Source of the DNA: Streptomyces lienomycini | Lineage (GTDB): Bacteria > Actinomycetota > Actinomycetes > Streptomycetales > Streptomycetaceae | DNA: 64,000 nucleotides | Assembly (NCBI RefSeq): GCF_027947595.1 | Contig: NZ_CP116257.1 | Coordinates: 1,302,001-1,366,000 of the forward strand | Direction of reading: 5' to 3' | Shown here: one piece after another, positions 54,513 to 63,692 of the stretch | Layout: every line of letters begins with the position of its first letter | Position numbering within the stretch: the stretch's first letter is position 1 | The notes under the pieces: model-generated | The model's database searches: none | What the model was told of the DNA's origin: nothing | The model's input: only the letters and a program-made list of their open reading frames with translations | Made by a program: the position numbers and the translations under genes

Positions 54513-55381
54513 AAGTCAGTGAGGCGCTTCGCTCCGGTCTGCATGATCTCCGTGCGGTGGCCGCTGGCCTTGACCTGGGCCAGGGCCTCGCGCTTGTCGA
54601 GGCCGACGTTCGTGTACACGTCCGGGTTGATGAAGGCGAGGGAGAAGACGCGGGCGAACTCCCCGGAGGTGACCCGGGTGAACTCCTGCGACCACTTCGG
54701 GGCCGTCACCATCTGGCGGCGCAGCTCCTCACGGGCGTACCGGACGTGCCGGGCCTCCTCCACGACGTGGATGCGCGTGACGCCCCGGATCAGCGGCTGG
54801 ACCCGCTCGTCCGGGAACGTCAGCCGCTGCATCCAGTCCAGGACCTCCTCGCCGAGCAGCGTGGCGGTGAAGGAGCCGGGCGTGGTGGAGATCGTCTTGA
54901 ACAGGCGCCCCAGGTGCTGGTGGACGGGGCTCACCGGGTACCAGGGGGTCTCGCCGCGGGATATGAGCCGGGCGAACATCTTCGAGTGCCGGCACTCGTC
55001 CTCGATCTCGGTCAGCGCGTACCGCACGTGGGCGCTCGTCGCCGCCTTGTCGTAGATGTGCCGGACCAGGAGCTGCATGAGGATCAGCTCGAACCAGATG
55101 CCGAGCGAGGCGAGGGCCGCGGCCTCGTGCTGGGAGAGCGCGATGCGCTGCTCCTCGCTCATCCGCTGCCACATCGGCGTGTCGTACAGCGACACCAGCT
55201 CCGGCGGCCAGAACCACTTGCCGTCCTCGAACGGCGCGTCCCAGTCCAGCTCCTTGTCCGGGTCGAAGGAGTGCTTGGCGGACGAGTCGAGCAGCCGTTC
55301 GGCCACCTGCTCCCGGTCCTTGAGCAGGCCGAGCGCGTCGCGCAGGCCCTCGAGCGCGTCGGCTTCCGTCAGGGTCGTCAT
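54443..55381 (-). CDS. AurF-like diiron oxygenase
   Basis: 312 residues from ATG at 55381. The ferritin-like bundle has iron ligands in ALSQHEAAALASLG, LTEIEDECRHSKMF, LGEEVLDWMQR and VVEEARHVRYA, giving the Glu/ExxxH sets of the AurF group (N-oxygenation of amines such as p-aminobenzoate). The N-terminus is longer and no partner reductase or biosynthetic genes are adjacent. The neighbouring TetR gene is a likely regulator. Substrate unknown. Confidence 0.82.
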   Translation of the reverse strand: MTTLTEADALEGLRDALGLLKDREQVAERLLDSSAKHSFDPDKELDWDAPFEDGKWFWPPELVSLYDTPMWQRMSEEQRIALSQHEAAALASLGIWFELILMQLLVRHIYDKAATSAHVRYALTEIEDECRHSKMFARLISRGETPWYPVSPVHQHLGRLFKTISTTPGSFTATLLGEEVLDWMQRLTFPDERVQPLIRGVTRIHVVEEARHVRYAREELRRQMVTAPKWSQEFTRVTSGEFARVFSLAFINPDVYTNVGLDKREALAQVKASGHRTEIMQTGAKRLTDFLDDIGVLRGVGRRLWRSSGLLA

Positions 55382-55618
55382 GGCTGTGTCCCACCTCGTC
55401 GAACGGATCGTGTTACCCGCGGTCACTCCAGCGTGCTGCGTCTTATGAGACTGCGTGTCAGCAAGCTCGTCAATCCCCCGCGCGGAACTTGTTGACCGCG
55501 AGTAAAGGTGGGGTGGCCGTCAATCGTCCGGCGTGGGTTCGCTCGATGAGGCGCTCCGTCGGCGTTCGTCCTGGGTACGCTGGCCATGTCCGTCAGACTC
55601 CGGCACATGGGAGCGATC

Positions 55619-56245
55619 ATGAGCGCCGCACGCGACTACGGGCTGGACGACGACTACCAGTGGCCCCGTCCGCCCGAGGGCGGCTGGACGGCGGACGACC
55701 TCGACGAGCTTCCCAACCTGCCTCCGCACACGGAGCTGATCGACGGGAGCCTTGTCTTCGTGAGTCCGCAGACCCGCTTTCACATGCGCACCATCCGGCT
55801 GCTTGAGTACGCGCTGCTCGGTCAGGCGCCGGACGCGTACGACGTCGACCGAGAGTTCAGTGTCAAGCTTGACCGGCGAAACCGTCCAGAACCGGATGTG
55901 TTGGTATATCGGGCGGATGCCGACACCGGACCGCGGCAGACGTGGCACCACTCGGATTCCGTTGTCCTCGCCATCGAAGTGGTGTCCGAGGACTCCCAGG
56001 AGCGGGACCGGGACGTGAAACCGCGGAAGTATGCGTTGGCGGGCATCCCGTACTACTGGAGGGTCGAGGAAAACGAGGGGCTGCCAGTCGTCTACACCTA
56101 CGAACTCGACCGGGCCACGGACACCTATGGCCTTACTGGCATCCACCACAACCGACTGAAGCTCAATGTCCCGTTCCCTCTCACGATTGATCTCACCGTC
56201 ATCAACCGCCGGCCGCCGGTGATGCCACCTTCGGGCCTGCTGTAG
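55619..56245 (+). CDS. Uma2-family restriction-endonuclease-fold protein
   Basis: 208 residues from ATG at 55619, with GGGAG five bases upstream; upstream ATGs at 55586 and 55607 lack a site. Uma2/DUF820 fold with PD-(D/E)xK-type residues in RNRPEPDVLVYR and VLAIEVVSEDSQ. Local GC content and codon choice look lower than the neighbours (for example TTGGTATATCGG). Such genes are numerous and variable in Streptomyces. Its 3' end overlaps the convergent PBP gene by 44 bases. Confidence 0.82.
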   Translation: MSAARDYGLDDDYQWPRPPEGGWTADDLDELPNLPPHTELIDGSLVFVSPQTRFHMRTIRLLEYALLGQAPDAYDVDREFSVKLDRRNRPEPDVLVYRADADTGPRQTWHHSDSVVLAIEVVSEDSQERDRDVKPRKYALAGIPYYWRVEENEGLPVVYTYELDRATDTYGLTGIHHNRLKLNVPFPLTIDLTVINRRPPVMPPSGLL

Positions 56246-57695
56246 AGAGCACCGCCTCCATCACCCCCCGCGCGATCGGCGCCGCCAGCCCGCCCCCGCT
56301 GACGCCGCCGCGGTCCGCCGCCGAGCCCTCGACCACCACCGCGACCGCGACCTTCGCCTCCATGTCCCCGTCGCCCCGCGCCCAGGAGATGAACCACGCG
56401 TACGGCGTGCCCGAGTTGCCGACGCCGTGCTGGGCCGTGCCGGTCTTGCCGCCCACGGTGGCACCCTCGATCGCGGCCTTCGCGCCGGTTCCCCGCTCCA
56501 CCACGCCGGTCATCAGCTCCTTGAGCAGTGCCGCCGTGGCGGGGCGCATCACCTCCCGGGTGGGACGCGACCCGGCCGCCGCCACCAGGCTGCCGCCCGC
56601 CCGCAGGGTGCGCTCCACCAGGTACGGCGACCGCACCTGCCCGCCGCCCGCCACCGCCGCCGCGACCACCGCCATCTGCAGCGGAGTCGCGCGCGTGTTG
56701 TACTGCCCGATCGACGACAGGCCGAGCTGCGCCCGGTCGACCGAGGTGTCGAAGGTGCTCCGCGCGACGGGGAAGGGCACCCGCAGCCCGTCGTCGTTGA
56801 AACCGAAGGCGTCCGCCATCGCCGTCATGCCGCCCACGCCCACGTCCACGCCGAGCTTGGCGAACACCGTGTTGCAGGACCACTCGAACGCCTCCCGCAG
56901 CGAGGCGTCGCGGCAGCCGTCGGCCTCGTTGGTGAGCTTCGTCCGCGTGCCCGGCAGGGTGTACGGGTCGGGGGAGCGGGTCGGCGCGTCCAGGTCGCGG
57001 ACCACGCCCGCGTCCAGCGCCGCCGCCGCGGTGACCACCTTGAACGTCGAACCCGGCGGATAGGTCCGGCTCACCGCCCGGTTGAGCATCGGCTTGTCCG
57101 GGTCGTCGTTCAGCCGGTGCCAGGTCCGGGTGGCGGCCGCGCTGTTCCCGGACAGCAGCTGGGGGTCGTACGACGGGGTGGAGACCAGGGCCAGGATCCG
57201 GCCCGTGGACGGCTCGATCGCGGCCACCGCGCCCTTGCGCCCGCCCAGGCCCTCGAACGCCGCCCGCTGCGCGGCCCCGTCGATCGTCGTCACGACGTCG
57301 CCGCCCGGATTGTGCGCCCCCGTGACGTCGTTCCACAGCGGCAGCGGCGCCAGCATCGGGTCGGCGCCGGACAGCAATCCGTCCTCGGCGTGCTCCAGCA
57401 GCGTCGTCCCGTACGCCTGCGAGGCGAAGCCGGTGATCGGCGCGTACATCGGCCCGTTCGCGTAGGTCCGCTCGAAACGCAGGTGCTCGCCGGTGTCCCG
57501 GGAGCCGGTGACGGCCTCGCCGCCGACCAGGATGTCCCCGCGCGGCTGCTGGTAGCGGGCGATGTCGGGGCGGCGGTTGGCCGGGTTGCCGTCGTACTCC
57601 GGCTTCTGGACGATCTGCACCCGGGCCGCGTTGACCACCAGGGCGACCAGCAGCAGGGCGCAGAAGACGGCGGCGTGCCGGATGTGCCGGGTCAC
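56202..57695 (-). CDS. Class B penicillin-binding protein (PbpA-type)
   Basis: 497 residues from GTG at 57695, overlapping the FtsW/RodA stop as GTGA. One N-terminal membrane helix (HAAVFCALLLVALVVNAA), a dimerisation domain, then a transpeptidase with SxxK in YPPGSTFKVV, SCN in FEWSCNTVF and KTG in VGGKTGTAQHG. It cross-links peptidoglycan with the partner glycosyltransferase encoded upstream. The two genes form a coupled pair as in other SEDS/bPBP couples. The final residues are Gly/Ala-rich. Confidence 0.93.
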   Translation of the reverse strand: MTRHIRHAAVFCALLLVALVVNAARVQIVQKPEYDGNPANRRPDIARYQQPRGDILVGGEAVTGSRDTGEHLRFERTYANGPMYAPITGFASQAYGTTLLEHAEDGLLSGADPMLAPLPLWNDVTGAHNPGGDVVTTIDGAAQRAAFEGLGGRKGAVAAIEPSTGRILALVSTPSYDPQLLSGNSAAATRTWHRLNDDPDKPMLNRAVSRTYPPGSTFKVVTAAAALDAGVVRDLDAPTRSPDPYTLPGTRTKLTNEADGCRDASLREAFEWSCNTVFAKLGVDVGVGGMTAMADAFGFNDDGLRVPFPVARSTFDTSVDRAQLGLSSIGQYNTRATPLQMAVVAAAVAGGGQVRSPYLVERTLRAGGSLVAAAGSRPTREVMRPATAALLKELMTGVVERGTGAKAAIEGATVGGKTGTAQHGVGNSGTPYAWFISWARGDGDMEAKVAVAVVVEGSAADRGGVSGGGLAAPIARGVMEAVLSTAGPKVASPAAGG

Positions 57696-59053
57696 GCGGG
57701 CGCCCCGCGCCGGGCCGCGTGGCTGACCCGGATCAGCAGCGCCACGATCGCCCAGTTGGTGACGACGGAGGACCCGCCCTGGGCCAGGAACGGCATCGCC
57801 ATGCCGGTCAGCGGGATCAGCCCGGTCACCCCGCCCGCGATGACGAACACCTGGAGCGCCACGATCGAGGAGAGGCCGACCGCGAGCAGCCGGCCGAACG
57901 GGTCGCGGACGCCGAGGCCCGCCCGGTAGCCGCGCTCCACCAGCAGCCCGTACAGCAGGAAGACGGCGGTCAGGCCCAGGAAGCCCAGCTCCTCGCCCGC
58001 GGTCGCCAGGATGAAGTCCGACTTCACGGCGAAGCCGATCAGGATCGAGTGCCCGAGGCCCAGACCCGTGCCGGTCACCCCGCCGGCCGCGAAGGCGAAG
58101 AGGGACTGGGCCAGCTGGCCCGGCCCGTCGCCCGCCTCGATGGACGCGAAGGGGTGCAGCCAGTCCTCCACCCGGCTGTGCACGTGCGGCTCCAGCCAGC
58201 CCACGGCCACCGCGCCCAGCGAGGCCAGCACCAGGCCGACGGCGATCCAGCCGGTGCGGCCGGTGGCGACGTAGAGCAGGACGACGAACAGGCCGAAGAA
58301 CAGCAGCGAGGTGCCGAGGTCCCGCTCCAGGACCAGGACGCCGACGCTGACCAGCCACACCGCCACGATCGGGCCGAGGACCCGGCCCGTGGGCAGCTGG
58401 AGGCGCCACACCCGGCGCCCCGCGTACGCCAGCGCGCTGCGGTTGGCGGCCAGGTAGGCGGCGAAGAACACCGCGAGCAGCACCTTCGCGAACTCGCCGG
58501 GCTGGATGGAGAAGCCCTGGACCCGGATCCAGATGCGGGCGCCGTTCACCGCCGGGAAGAAGATCGGCACGGTGAGCAGGGCGAGCGCCGCGGTGACGCA
58601 GACGTACGCGTAGCGCGCCAGGACGCGGTGGTCGCGCAGGAGCAGCACGACCACGATGAACAGCGCGACGCCCAGCGTCGACCACACCAGCTGCGTCGGG
58701 GCCGCCCGGTCGCCCGGCGTCTCCAGGTCGAGCCGGTAGATCAGCACCAGGCCGAGCCCGTTGAGCAGCACGCCGATGGGCAGCAGCAGCGGGTCCGCGT
58801 ACGGGGCTCGCAGCCGTACCGCCAGATGGGCCAGGAGCGCGAGCACACCGAGCCCGGCGCCGTAACCGGCGGCGCCGGGCGGGAGGGTGCCGTGCTGGGC
58901 GAGGCCGACGTTGCAGTAGCCGAACACCGACAGCAGTACGGCCATCAGGATGAGCGTGAGTTCGATGCCCCGGCGCCGGGGGAGTCGGGCGACGGGAGCG
59001 GGGGTGTCCGCCTGTGCCACGGTGATCCCGGTTCCGGTTCCGGCCTTGGTCAT
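57692..59053 (-). CDS. FtsW/RodA/SpoVE-family glycosyltransferase (SEDS)
   Basis: 453 residues from ATG at 59053. TAAGTT ends six bases before it on the minus strand and there is no Shine-Dalgarno. About ten membrane helices; the SEDS motif FSIQPGEFAKVLLAVFFAAYL and the late GLIPLTGMAMPFLAQGGSS are clear. It polymerises glycan strands from lipid II together with the PBP whose gene overlaps its end. Several SEDS paralogs exist in Streptomyces; whether this one acts in growth or sporulation cannot be read here. Confidence 0.92.
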   Translation of the reverse strand: MTKAGTGTGITVAQADTPAPVARLPRRRGIELTLILMAVLLSVFGYCNVGLAQHGTLPPGAAGYGAGLGVLALLAHLAVRLRAPYADPLLLPIGVLLNGLGLVLIYRLDLETPGDRAAPTQLVWSTLGVALFIVVVLLLRDHRVLARYAYVCVTAALALLTVPIFFPAVNGARIWIRVQGFSIQPGEFAKVLLAVFFAAYLAANRSALAYAGRRVWRLQLPTGRVLGPIVAVWLVSVGVLVLERDLGTSLLFFGLFVVLLYVATGRTGWIAVGLVLASLGAVAVGWLEPHVHSRVEDWLHPFASIEAGDGPGQLAQSLFAFAAGGVTGTGLGLGHSILIGFAVKSDFILATAGEELGFLGLTAVFLLYGLLVERGYRAGLGVRDPFGRLLAVGLSSIVALQVFVIAGGVTGLIPLTGMAMPFLAQGGSSVVTNWAIVALLIRVSHAARRGAPA

Positions 59054-59096
59054 GTCCGGAACTTACCTAAATGGTGTGGTGTGCACGCCGTCTGGA

Positions 59097-59540
59097 TCAG
59101 CACCAGCGCGGCGCGGGGCCGACGTTGTCGATGTAGCGGGCCGCGCCCCAGGCCCAGGTGCCGTCCGTCAGGAGGTACCAGAGGGGGTTGCCCTTCACCT
59201 TGTCGCCGGGCGTCTTGCAGTAGATGGAGACGGTCTCGCCCCGGTGGGCGTACCGGATGACGTCCGAGCCGCGGGCCGGCGAGGTGTGCAGGGCGAGCCG
59301 GTCGGCCGTCACGACACCCCGGTAGCGGCCCCGTTCCTGGCGGCCGTCGCTCCCGCCCCACGCGTCGCCGCCGTTCCCGCCGCCGGTGGCGGCGGAGGTG
59401 GAGCCCGGGTCGCCGTCCCGCGCGTCGCTCGCGACGGCGGGCGTGACGGCGACGGCGGTGGCGAGCGCGCCGGCCGCCAGGGCGGTGGCGAGGCCGCGGA
59501 CCAGGGGGGAGCGCGAGACCGGTGCGGACAGTAGGGGCAT
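59097..59540 (-). CDS. Secreted SH3-like domain protein
   Basis: 147 residues from ATG at 59540, seven bases after GGGAGG. Signal peptide (LVRGLATALAAGALATAVAV, cut near AVA-S), a Gly/Asp/Ser linker, then an SH3_3-like domain: VVTADRLALHTSPARGSDVIRY and YLLTDGTWAWGAARYIDN. Two cysteines (in IYCKTP and the terminal WC) may form a disulfide. It is likely a wall-associated or secreted binding module, with no enzyme domain. Confidence 0.82.
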   Translation of the reverse strand: MPLLSAPVSRSPLVRGLATALAAGALATAVAVTPAVASDARDGDPGSTSAATGGGNGGDAWGGSDGRQERGRYRGVVTADRLALHTSPARGSDVIRYAHRGETVSIYCKTPGDKVKGNPLWYLLTDGTWAWGAARYIDNVGPAPRWC

Positions 59541-59678
59541 GGGAGTACCTCCCGGGAGCGAACGGGTCTTCAGGTGACTAACCGCCACATTAGGAGCGCC
59601 CGGAGTGGACCGCCCGCCGCGCTGCGCCATCGGGGAAGCACCGGGCGGGCGGGGCCGCCCGGACGGGACCACGCGGCG

Positions 59679-60923
59679 TCAGGGCCGCTGAGGCAGCGTC
59701 AGCGTGGCCAGCGCCCCGCCGTCCGGCGGGTTGGTGAACTCCAGACGGGCCCCGAGCACCTCCGCCTGCCCCAGCGCGATCGTCAGCCCCAGGCCGTGGC
59801 CCTTCGCCCCGCTCTCGGTGCGAAAGCGCTGCGGCCCGTGCGCGAGGAGGTACGCCGGATAGCCGTCCCCGCGGTCCCGTACGGTGATCACCGCCCCGTC
59901 CACGGTCAGCACCACGGGCGCCCGCCCGTGCCGGTGCGCGTTGGCGACCAGGTTGCCCAGCACCCGCTCCAGGCGCCGCCGGTCGGTCTCCACGCGCGTG
60001 TCCCGCACGACGTCCACGCGCGTGTCGGTGCCGGAGCCGCGCACCACCCGCCGGGCCAGCGCGCCCAGTTCCTCCGGCTCCGTCTCCAGCCGCTCCCGCC
60101 CGCTCTCCAGCCGGGAGATCTCCAGCAGGTCCTCGGTGAGGGTGCGCAGCGCCGCCACCCGGTCCCGCACCAGCTCCGTCGGGCGGCCCGGCGGCAGCAG
60201 TTCGGCCGCCGCGTGCAGCCCGGTGAGCGGCGTGCGCAGTTCGTGCGCCACGTCCGCGGTGAACCGCTGCTCGGCGAGGAGCTTGCCCTGCAGGGACGAC
60301 GCCATGGAGTCCAGCGCGGCGGCCACCGACGCCACCTCGTCCTGCGGGCGCGTCGGATCCTGCGCGCGCGGATCGCCGACCCGTGCGTCCAGGTCGCCCG
60401 CGCTGATCCGCCGCGCCACCCGTGCCGTCGTGTGCAGCCGCCGCGTCACCCGCGTCACCGCGAACGCGCCGACCAGCAGCGTCGCCCCGATCGCCAGCGC
60501 CGACGACCACACGATCGCGCCGTCCAGGCCGTCGATGGTGGCCTCGCCCTGGGACTGGTCGACCCGCACCGCCAGCACCCGGCCGCCGTCGGCGGGGCCC
60601 GCCGCCCACATCGTGGGGCGCCCGTCGTAGTCGGCGGCCATCGTGCCGCGCCGGCCCGAGACGGCCAGCTCGCGCAGCCGCCCGGGCAGCCCCGGCGGGT
60701 CCACACCGGCGCTCCGCCGCAGCGGGTCCCCGGCCTCGTAGGACTCCGTCGCCTCCCGCAGCCGGTCCAGGGCCGCGTCCCGGGCCTGGCCCATGGTCTG
60801 GTTGGTCACCGAGACGTGCACCAGGACGCCGAGCAGCGCGGCGAGCGCGCAGCACATCACGGTGATGAAGACGGCCGCCTTCACGGCGAGCGGACCGGCC
60901 CACCGGGGAAGGGCGAGCCTCAC
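59679..60923 (-). CDS. Sensor histidine kinase with lipoprotein partner
   Basis: 414 residues from GTG at 60923, overlapping the lipoprotein stop as GTGA. Two membrane helices (about 13-35 and 160-183) bracket a 120-residue extracytoplasmic domain, followed by HAMP, HisKA with DVAHELRTPLTGL, and HATPase with NLVANAHRHG, DRGDGYPAYLL and GHGLGLTIALG. No response regulator gene is adjacent. The arrangement, lipoprotein then kinase, resembles systems in which the lipoprotein tunes the kinase, such as CseA/CseC, but the regulator is missing. Confidence 0.85.
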   Translation of the reverse strand: MRLALPRWAGPLAVKAAVFITVMCCALAALLGVLVHVSVTNQTMGQARDAALDRLREATESYEAGDPLRRSAGVDPPGLPGRLRELAVSGRRGTMAADYDGRPTMWAAGPADGGRVLAVRVDQSQGEATIDGLDGAIVWSSALAIGATLLVGAFAVTRVTRRLHTTARVARRISAGDLDARVGDPRAQDPTRPQDEVASVAAALDSMASSLQGKLLAEQRFTADVAHELRTPLTGLHAAAELLPPGRPTELVRDRVAALRTLTEDLLEISRLESGRERLETEPEELGALARRVVRGSGTDTRVDVVRDTRVETDRRRLERVLGNLVANAHRHGRAPVVLTVDGAVITVRDRGDGYPAYLLAHGPQRFRTESGAKGHGLGLTIALGQAEVLGARLEFTNPPDGGALATLTLPQRP

Positions 60924-61744
60924 CGGGCGCCCGCCGACGACGACCCGGCCGACGGCGCCTTCGAGGACGTGGGGGAGGGCGAGGGCGAGGGTGATGCGGA
61001 CGGGCGCTTCGTGTGCTGTCCGCCGTCGTCGGTGCGCAGCATCTCGTCGCTGGTCAGCAGCATGGCCCGCTGGTCGGCGTCCCAGGTCCACTGGAGCCGG
61101 TACTCGTAGCCGGCGACCTCCGAGGGCGAGCGGACGATCACCGTCCGCCCGGCCAGCTCGACCGCGCTCACGGCGTCGTCGTAGGACATGACGCGCACCA
61201 GCCGGTCCTTCTCGACGGTGTAGACGCGCACGGCGGTCAGCTGCTCCGGCAGCAGCCGGAAGCCCAGCGTCATCTCGGGCCGCCCGTCGCCGGTCAGGTC
61301 GCGGTAGTACGGCGGCAGCACCGGGCAGCCGTCCCGCGCGCCGTCAGAACCGTCGGACCCGCCCGCCCCGCCGCCCGTGCCGCAGTCCGCCATCCGCACG
61401 GACGTCTCGTGGTACCGCGCCTTCGGGCCCGCGTAGTCGCCCGGATGCGCGTCGATCTCGGCCCGCACCGCCGCCACCGGGTCCGCCCGGCGGATGTCGC
61501 CGCCGGGCACGGCGACGCCCTCCACGCGCGCGTGCTCCACCTCGCCGATGTCGTACGCCGGGCTCGACGCCGGCGTCAGACCGGGCCAGAGCCGGGCCGG
61601 ACTCCGCGCGGCCGACGTCGCCCCCGCGCTCCGCAGCCCGCCGCCGTCCCCGCACGCGGTCAGCGCCCCGGCCGCCCCGACCGCCATGAGCAGCGCGAGG
61701 AGGGCGGAGACGCGGGCGGGGCGCCCTCGGCGGCTCGGGAGCAC
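60920..61744 (-). CDS. Lipoprotein encoded with a sensor kinase
   Basis: 274 residues from GTG at 61744, with AGGAG upstream. The signal ends in ALTAC with a lipobox Cys; the preceding RRGRPARV is a positive n-region. The mature protein has a disulfide-capable central part (MADCGTGGG and GCPVLPPYY), YYRDLTGDGRPEMTLGF resembling VCBS/FG-GAP-type repeat edges, and a Ser/Pro-rich C-terminus. It is co-transcribed with the downstream histidine kinase and may control it. Confidence 0.8.
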   Translation of the reverse strand: MLPSRRGRPARVSALLALLMAVGAAGALTACGDGGGLRSAGATSAARSPARLWPGLTPASSPAYDIGEVEHARVEGVAVPGGDIRRADPVAAVRAEIDAHPGDYAGPKARYHETSVRMADCGTGGGAGGSDGSDGARDGCPVLPPYYRDLTGDGRPEMTLGFRLLPEQLTAVRVYTVEKDRLVRVMSYDDAVSAVELAGRTVIVRSPSEVAGYEYRLQWTWDADQRAMLLTSDEMLRTDDGGQHTKRPSASPSPSPSPTSSKAPSAGSSSAGAR

Positions 61745-61939
61745 TGCACTCCTGGGGTTCGGTGATCGGCGTCGGTGGTCCCGCACGGCCGCGGGCGGCA
61801 CCGCATACGGCGCGGCACCGCACACATCTTGGTACGGGAGGCCATTTTGCCCGCGCGCGGGCCCGCCGGGCCACCCGGAGCCGACCGGGTCCTTGCCCCC
61901 GCGGCACCCCTCCTGGTCCCATGGAAGGGGGTGAGGCGC

Positions 61940-62743
61940 ATGCACCGACTGCGCGTCGTACCGGCCCGGCGCCACGGCCGGGAACGGCTCTACGTCTGCC
62001 TTCCGGACGGCGCGAACGTCGCCTGGTACGACCGTGAGGCGGCCCGCGTCAACCTGCTGCGCGACGACCGCGAGGACGAGGTCCTCGAAGCCCTGGCACC
62101 CTTCCTCACCGGCCCGGTCGCGGTCGGCCCGCCCCCGGTCCCGACCCCGGCCGAGCTGGCCCGGCTCACCCTCCACCCCGACGACGACCTCGCCCCCAAC
62201 CGGCCCGGCGAGGCGCTCCTGGTCGCCGTGGAGCGCGCACCCGGACCCGCGCACCGGCTGCGCCCCGACCCGCGCCGCCGGGCACTGGCCGCCGAGCAGG
62301 CCACGGGCGAGGCCCTCGACCGCCTCGACGGCGCCGGATGGCGCACCCTGCACTCCGTCCCGCTGCCGGGCGGCGACCGCGTCCACCATCTGCTGATCGG
62401 CCCCGGCGGCCTCTTCGCCCTGCACGTCCTGCCCGCCCGCAGGCAGCGGGTGCGCGTCGCCGACCCCCTGGTCGCGGTGGGCCGCCGTGCACCGCACCCC
62501 CTGCTGCACCGGGTCCGCGCCGCCGCGGACCGCGCCTCCCACGCCCTGACCGCCGAGGTCCGCCCCGTCCTCGTCCTCGTCGGCCCCGCGCACCTGAGCG
62601 TCGCCGCCGCGCCCCGGGCCCTGCGCGTCCTCACCGACCGGGAACTGCCGGGCCTCGCCGGCCCGGGCGGCGTGCTCAAACCGGCGGACGTCGAGGCCCT
62701 GCACGCCGTGGCCCGGGACCGGGCGACCTGGAAGCGCGTCTGA
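61940..62743 (+). CDS. NERD-domain-like protein
   Basis: 267 residues from ATG at 61940; GTG at 61931 is an alternative. The middle segment GWRTLHSVPLPGGDRVHHLL with IGPGGLFALHVLPARR matches the nuclease-related NERD fold, in which Asp, Glu-x-Lys-like residues form a PD-(D/E)xK-type core; here the D-V-HH-L-IGPGG portion is clear and the following acidic residue is less so. The first 100 residues are Arg-rich and unassigned. It lies between the lipoprotein/kinase pair and the LigD/Ku genes, which may hint at DNA work. Confidence 0.7.
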   Translation: MHRLRVVPARRHGRERLYVCLPDGANVAWYDREAARVNLLRDDREDEVLEALAPFLTGPVAVGPPPVPTPAELARLTLHPDDDLAPNRPGEALLVAVERAPGPAHRLRPDPRRRALAAEQATGEALDRLDGAGWRTLHSVPLPGGDRVHHLLIGPGGLFALHVLPARRQRVRVADPLVAVGRRAPHPLLHRVRAAADRASHALTAEVRPVLVLVGPAHLSVAAAPRALRVLTDRELPGLAGPGGVLKPADVEALHAVARDRATWKRV

Positions 62744-62755
62744 GACCGGCGCGGC

Positions 62756-63637
62756 TCAGGGCAGCGCCGCCGCCCGCCGCCGGTCGAACAGCGGCGCCAG
62801 CAGGTCGCCGTGGTTCCGCACCCGCGCCCCGGCGTCCGCCGCCCGGAAGACGAACTGCTCCGCCCGCCCGCACCCGGCCACCTCGTCCCACGTCACCGGG
62901 GTGGAGACCGCCGGCACCGACCGGGCCCGCACGGTGTACGGAGCGGCCGTGGTCTTGCGCGCGGCGTTCTGGCTCCAGTCCACGAACACCTTCCCCGGCC
63001 GCAGGCTGCGCGTCATCCGGTGCACCACCAGCTCCGGCAGCGCCCGCTCCGCCTCCACCGCGAGCGCCTTCGCGTACTCCGACACCCGCTCGGACGACGC
63101 TCCCCGCACGCCCGCCAGCAGATGCAGCCCCTTGGCCCCGGACGTCTTGGCGTACGCCTCGATCCCGTCCGCCGCCAGCCGCTCCCGCAGCCACAGCGCG
63201 ACCTCGCAGCACTGCACCACGGTCGCGGGCGGCCCCGGGTCCAGGTCGAACACCAGCCGGTCGGCCTCGCCGGGATCGTCCGCGGTCCACTGGTGCGTGT
63301 GGAACTCGGTCACCAGGTTCGCCGCCCACATCAGAGTCGCCAGGTCCTGCACGAGCACCATGCGGGCGGGCCCCTCCGAGCGCGGCACCTCGGCGGTGGT
63401 GACCCAGTCGGGCGTACCGGGCGGCACGTTCTTGGTGAAGAACAGCTGGCCGTCCGGACCGTCCGGATACCGCAGGAAGGAGACGGGGCGGTCCCGCAGA
63501 TGCGGCAGCAGCACCTGCGCGGTCGTCGCGTAGTAGTGCAGCAGCTCGCCCTTGGTGAAGCCGTCCTCGGGATACAGCACCTTGTCCAGGTTGCTGAGGG
63601 CCACCCGCCGCCCCTCCACCTCAGTGATAGGCGCCAT
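62756..63637 (-). CDS. ligD: LigD-type polymerase/primase domain protein (NHEJ)
   Basis: 293 residues from ATG at 63637. A stand-alone LigD POL domain: LSNLDKVLYPEDGFTKGEL at the start, VFDLDPGP with the metal Asp pair, AYAKTSGAKGLHLL and VFVDWSQNAARKTT. It extends and fills ends during non-homologous end joining. Ligase and nuclease domains are absent, as in many Streptomyces where they lie on separate genes. It is divergent from ku with 55 bases between. Confidence 0.92.
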   Translation of the reverse strand: MAPITEVEGRRVALSNLDKVLYPEDGFTKGELLHYYATTAQVLLPHLRDRPVSFLRYPDGPDGQLFFTKNVPPGTPDWVTTAEVPRSEGPARMVLVQDLATLMWAANLVTEFHTHQWTADDPGEADRLVFDLDPGPPATVVQCCEVALWLRERLAADGIEAYAKTSGAKGLHLLAGVRGASSERVSEYAKALAVEAERALPELVVHRMTRSLRPGKVFVDWSQNAARKTTAAPYTVRARSVPAVSTPVTWDEVAGCGRAEQFVFRAADAGARVRNHGDLLAPLFDRRRAAALP

Positions 63638-63692
63638 ACCATGAGAATCTCACGAAATACGTACAAACCGCCCGACAGGAAGGGTGCTGCAC

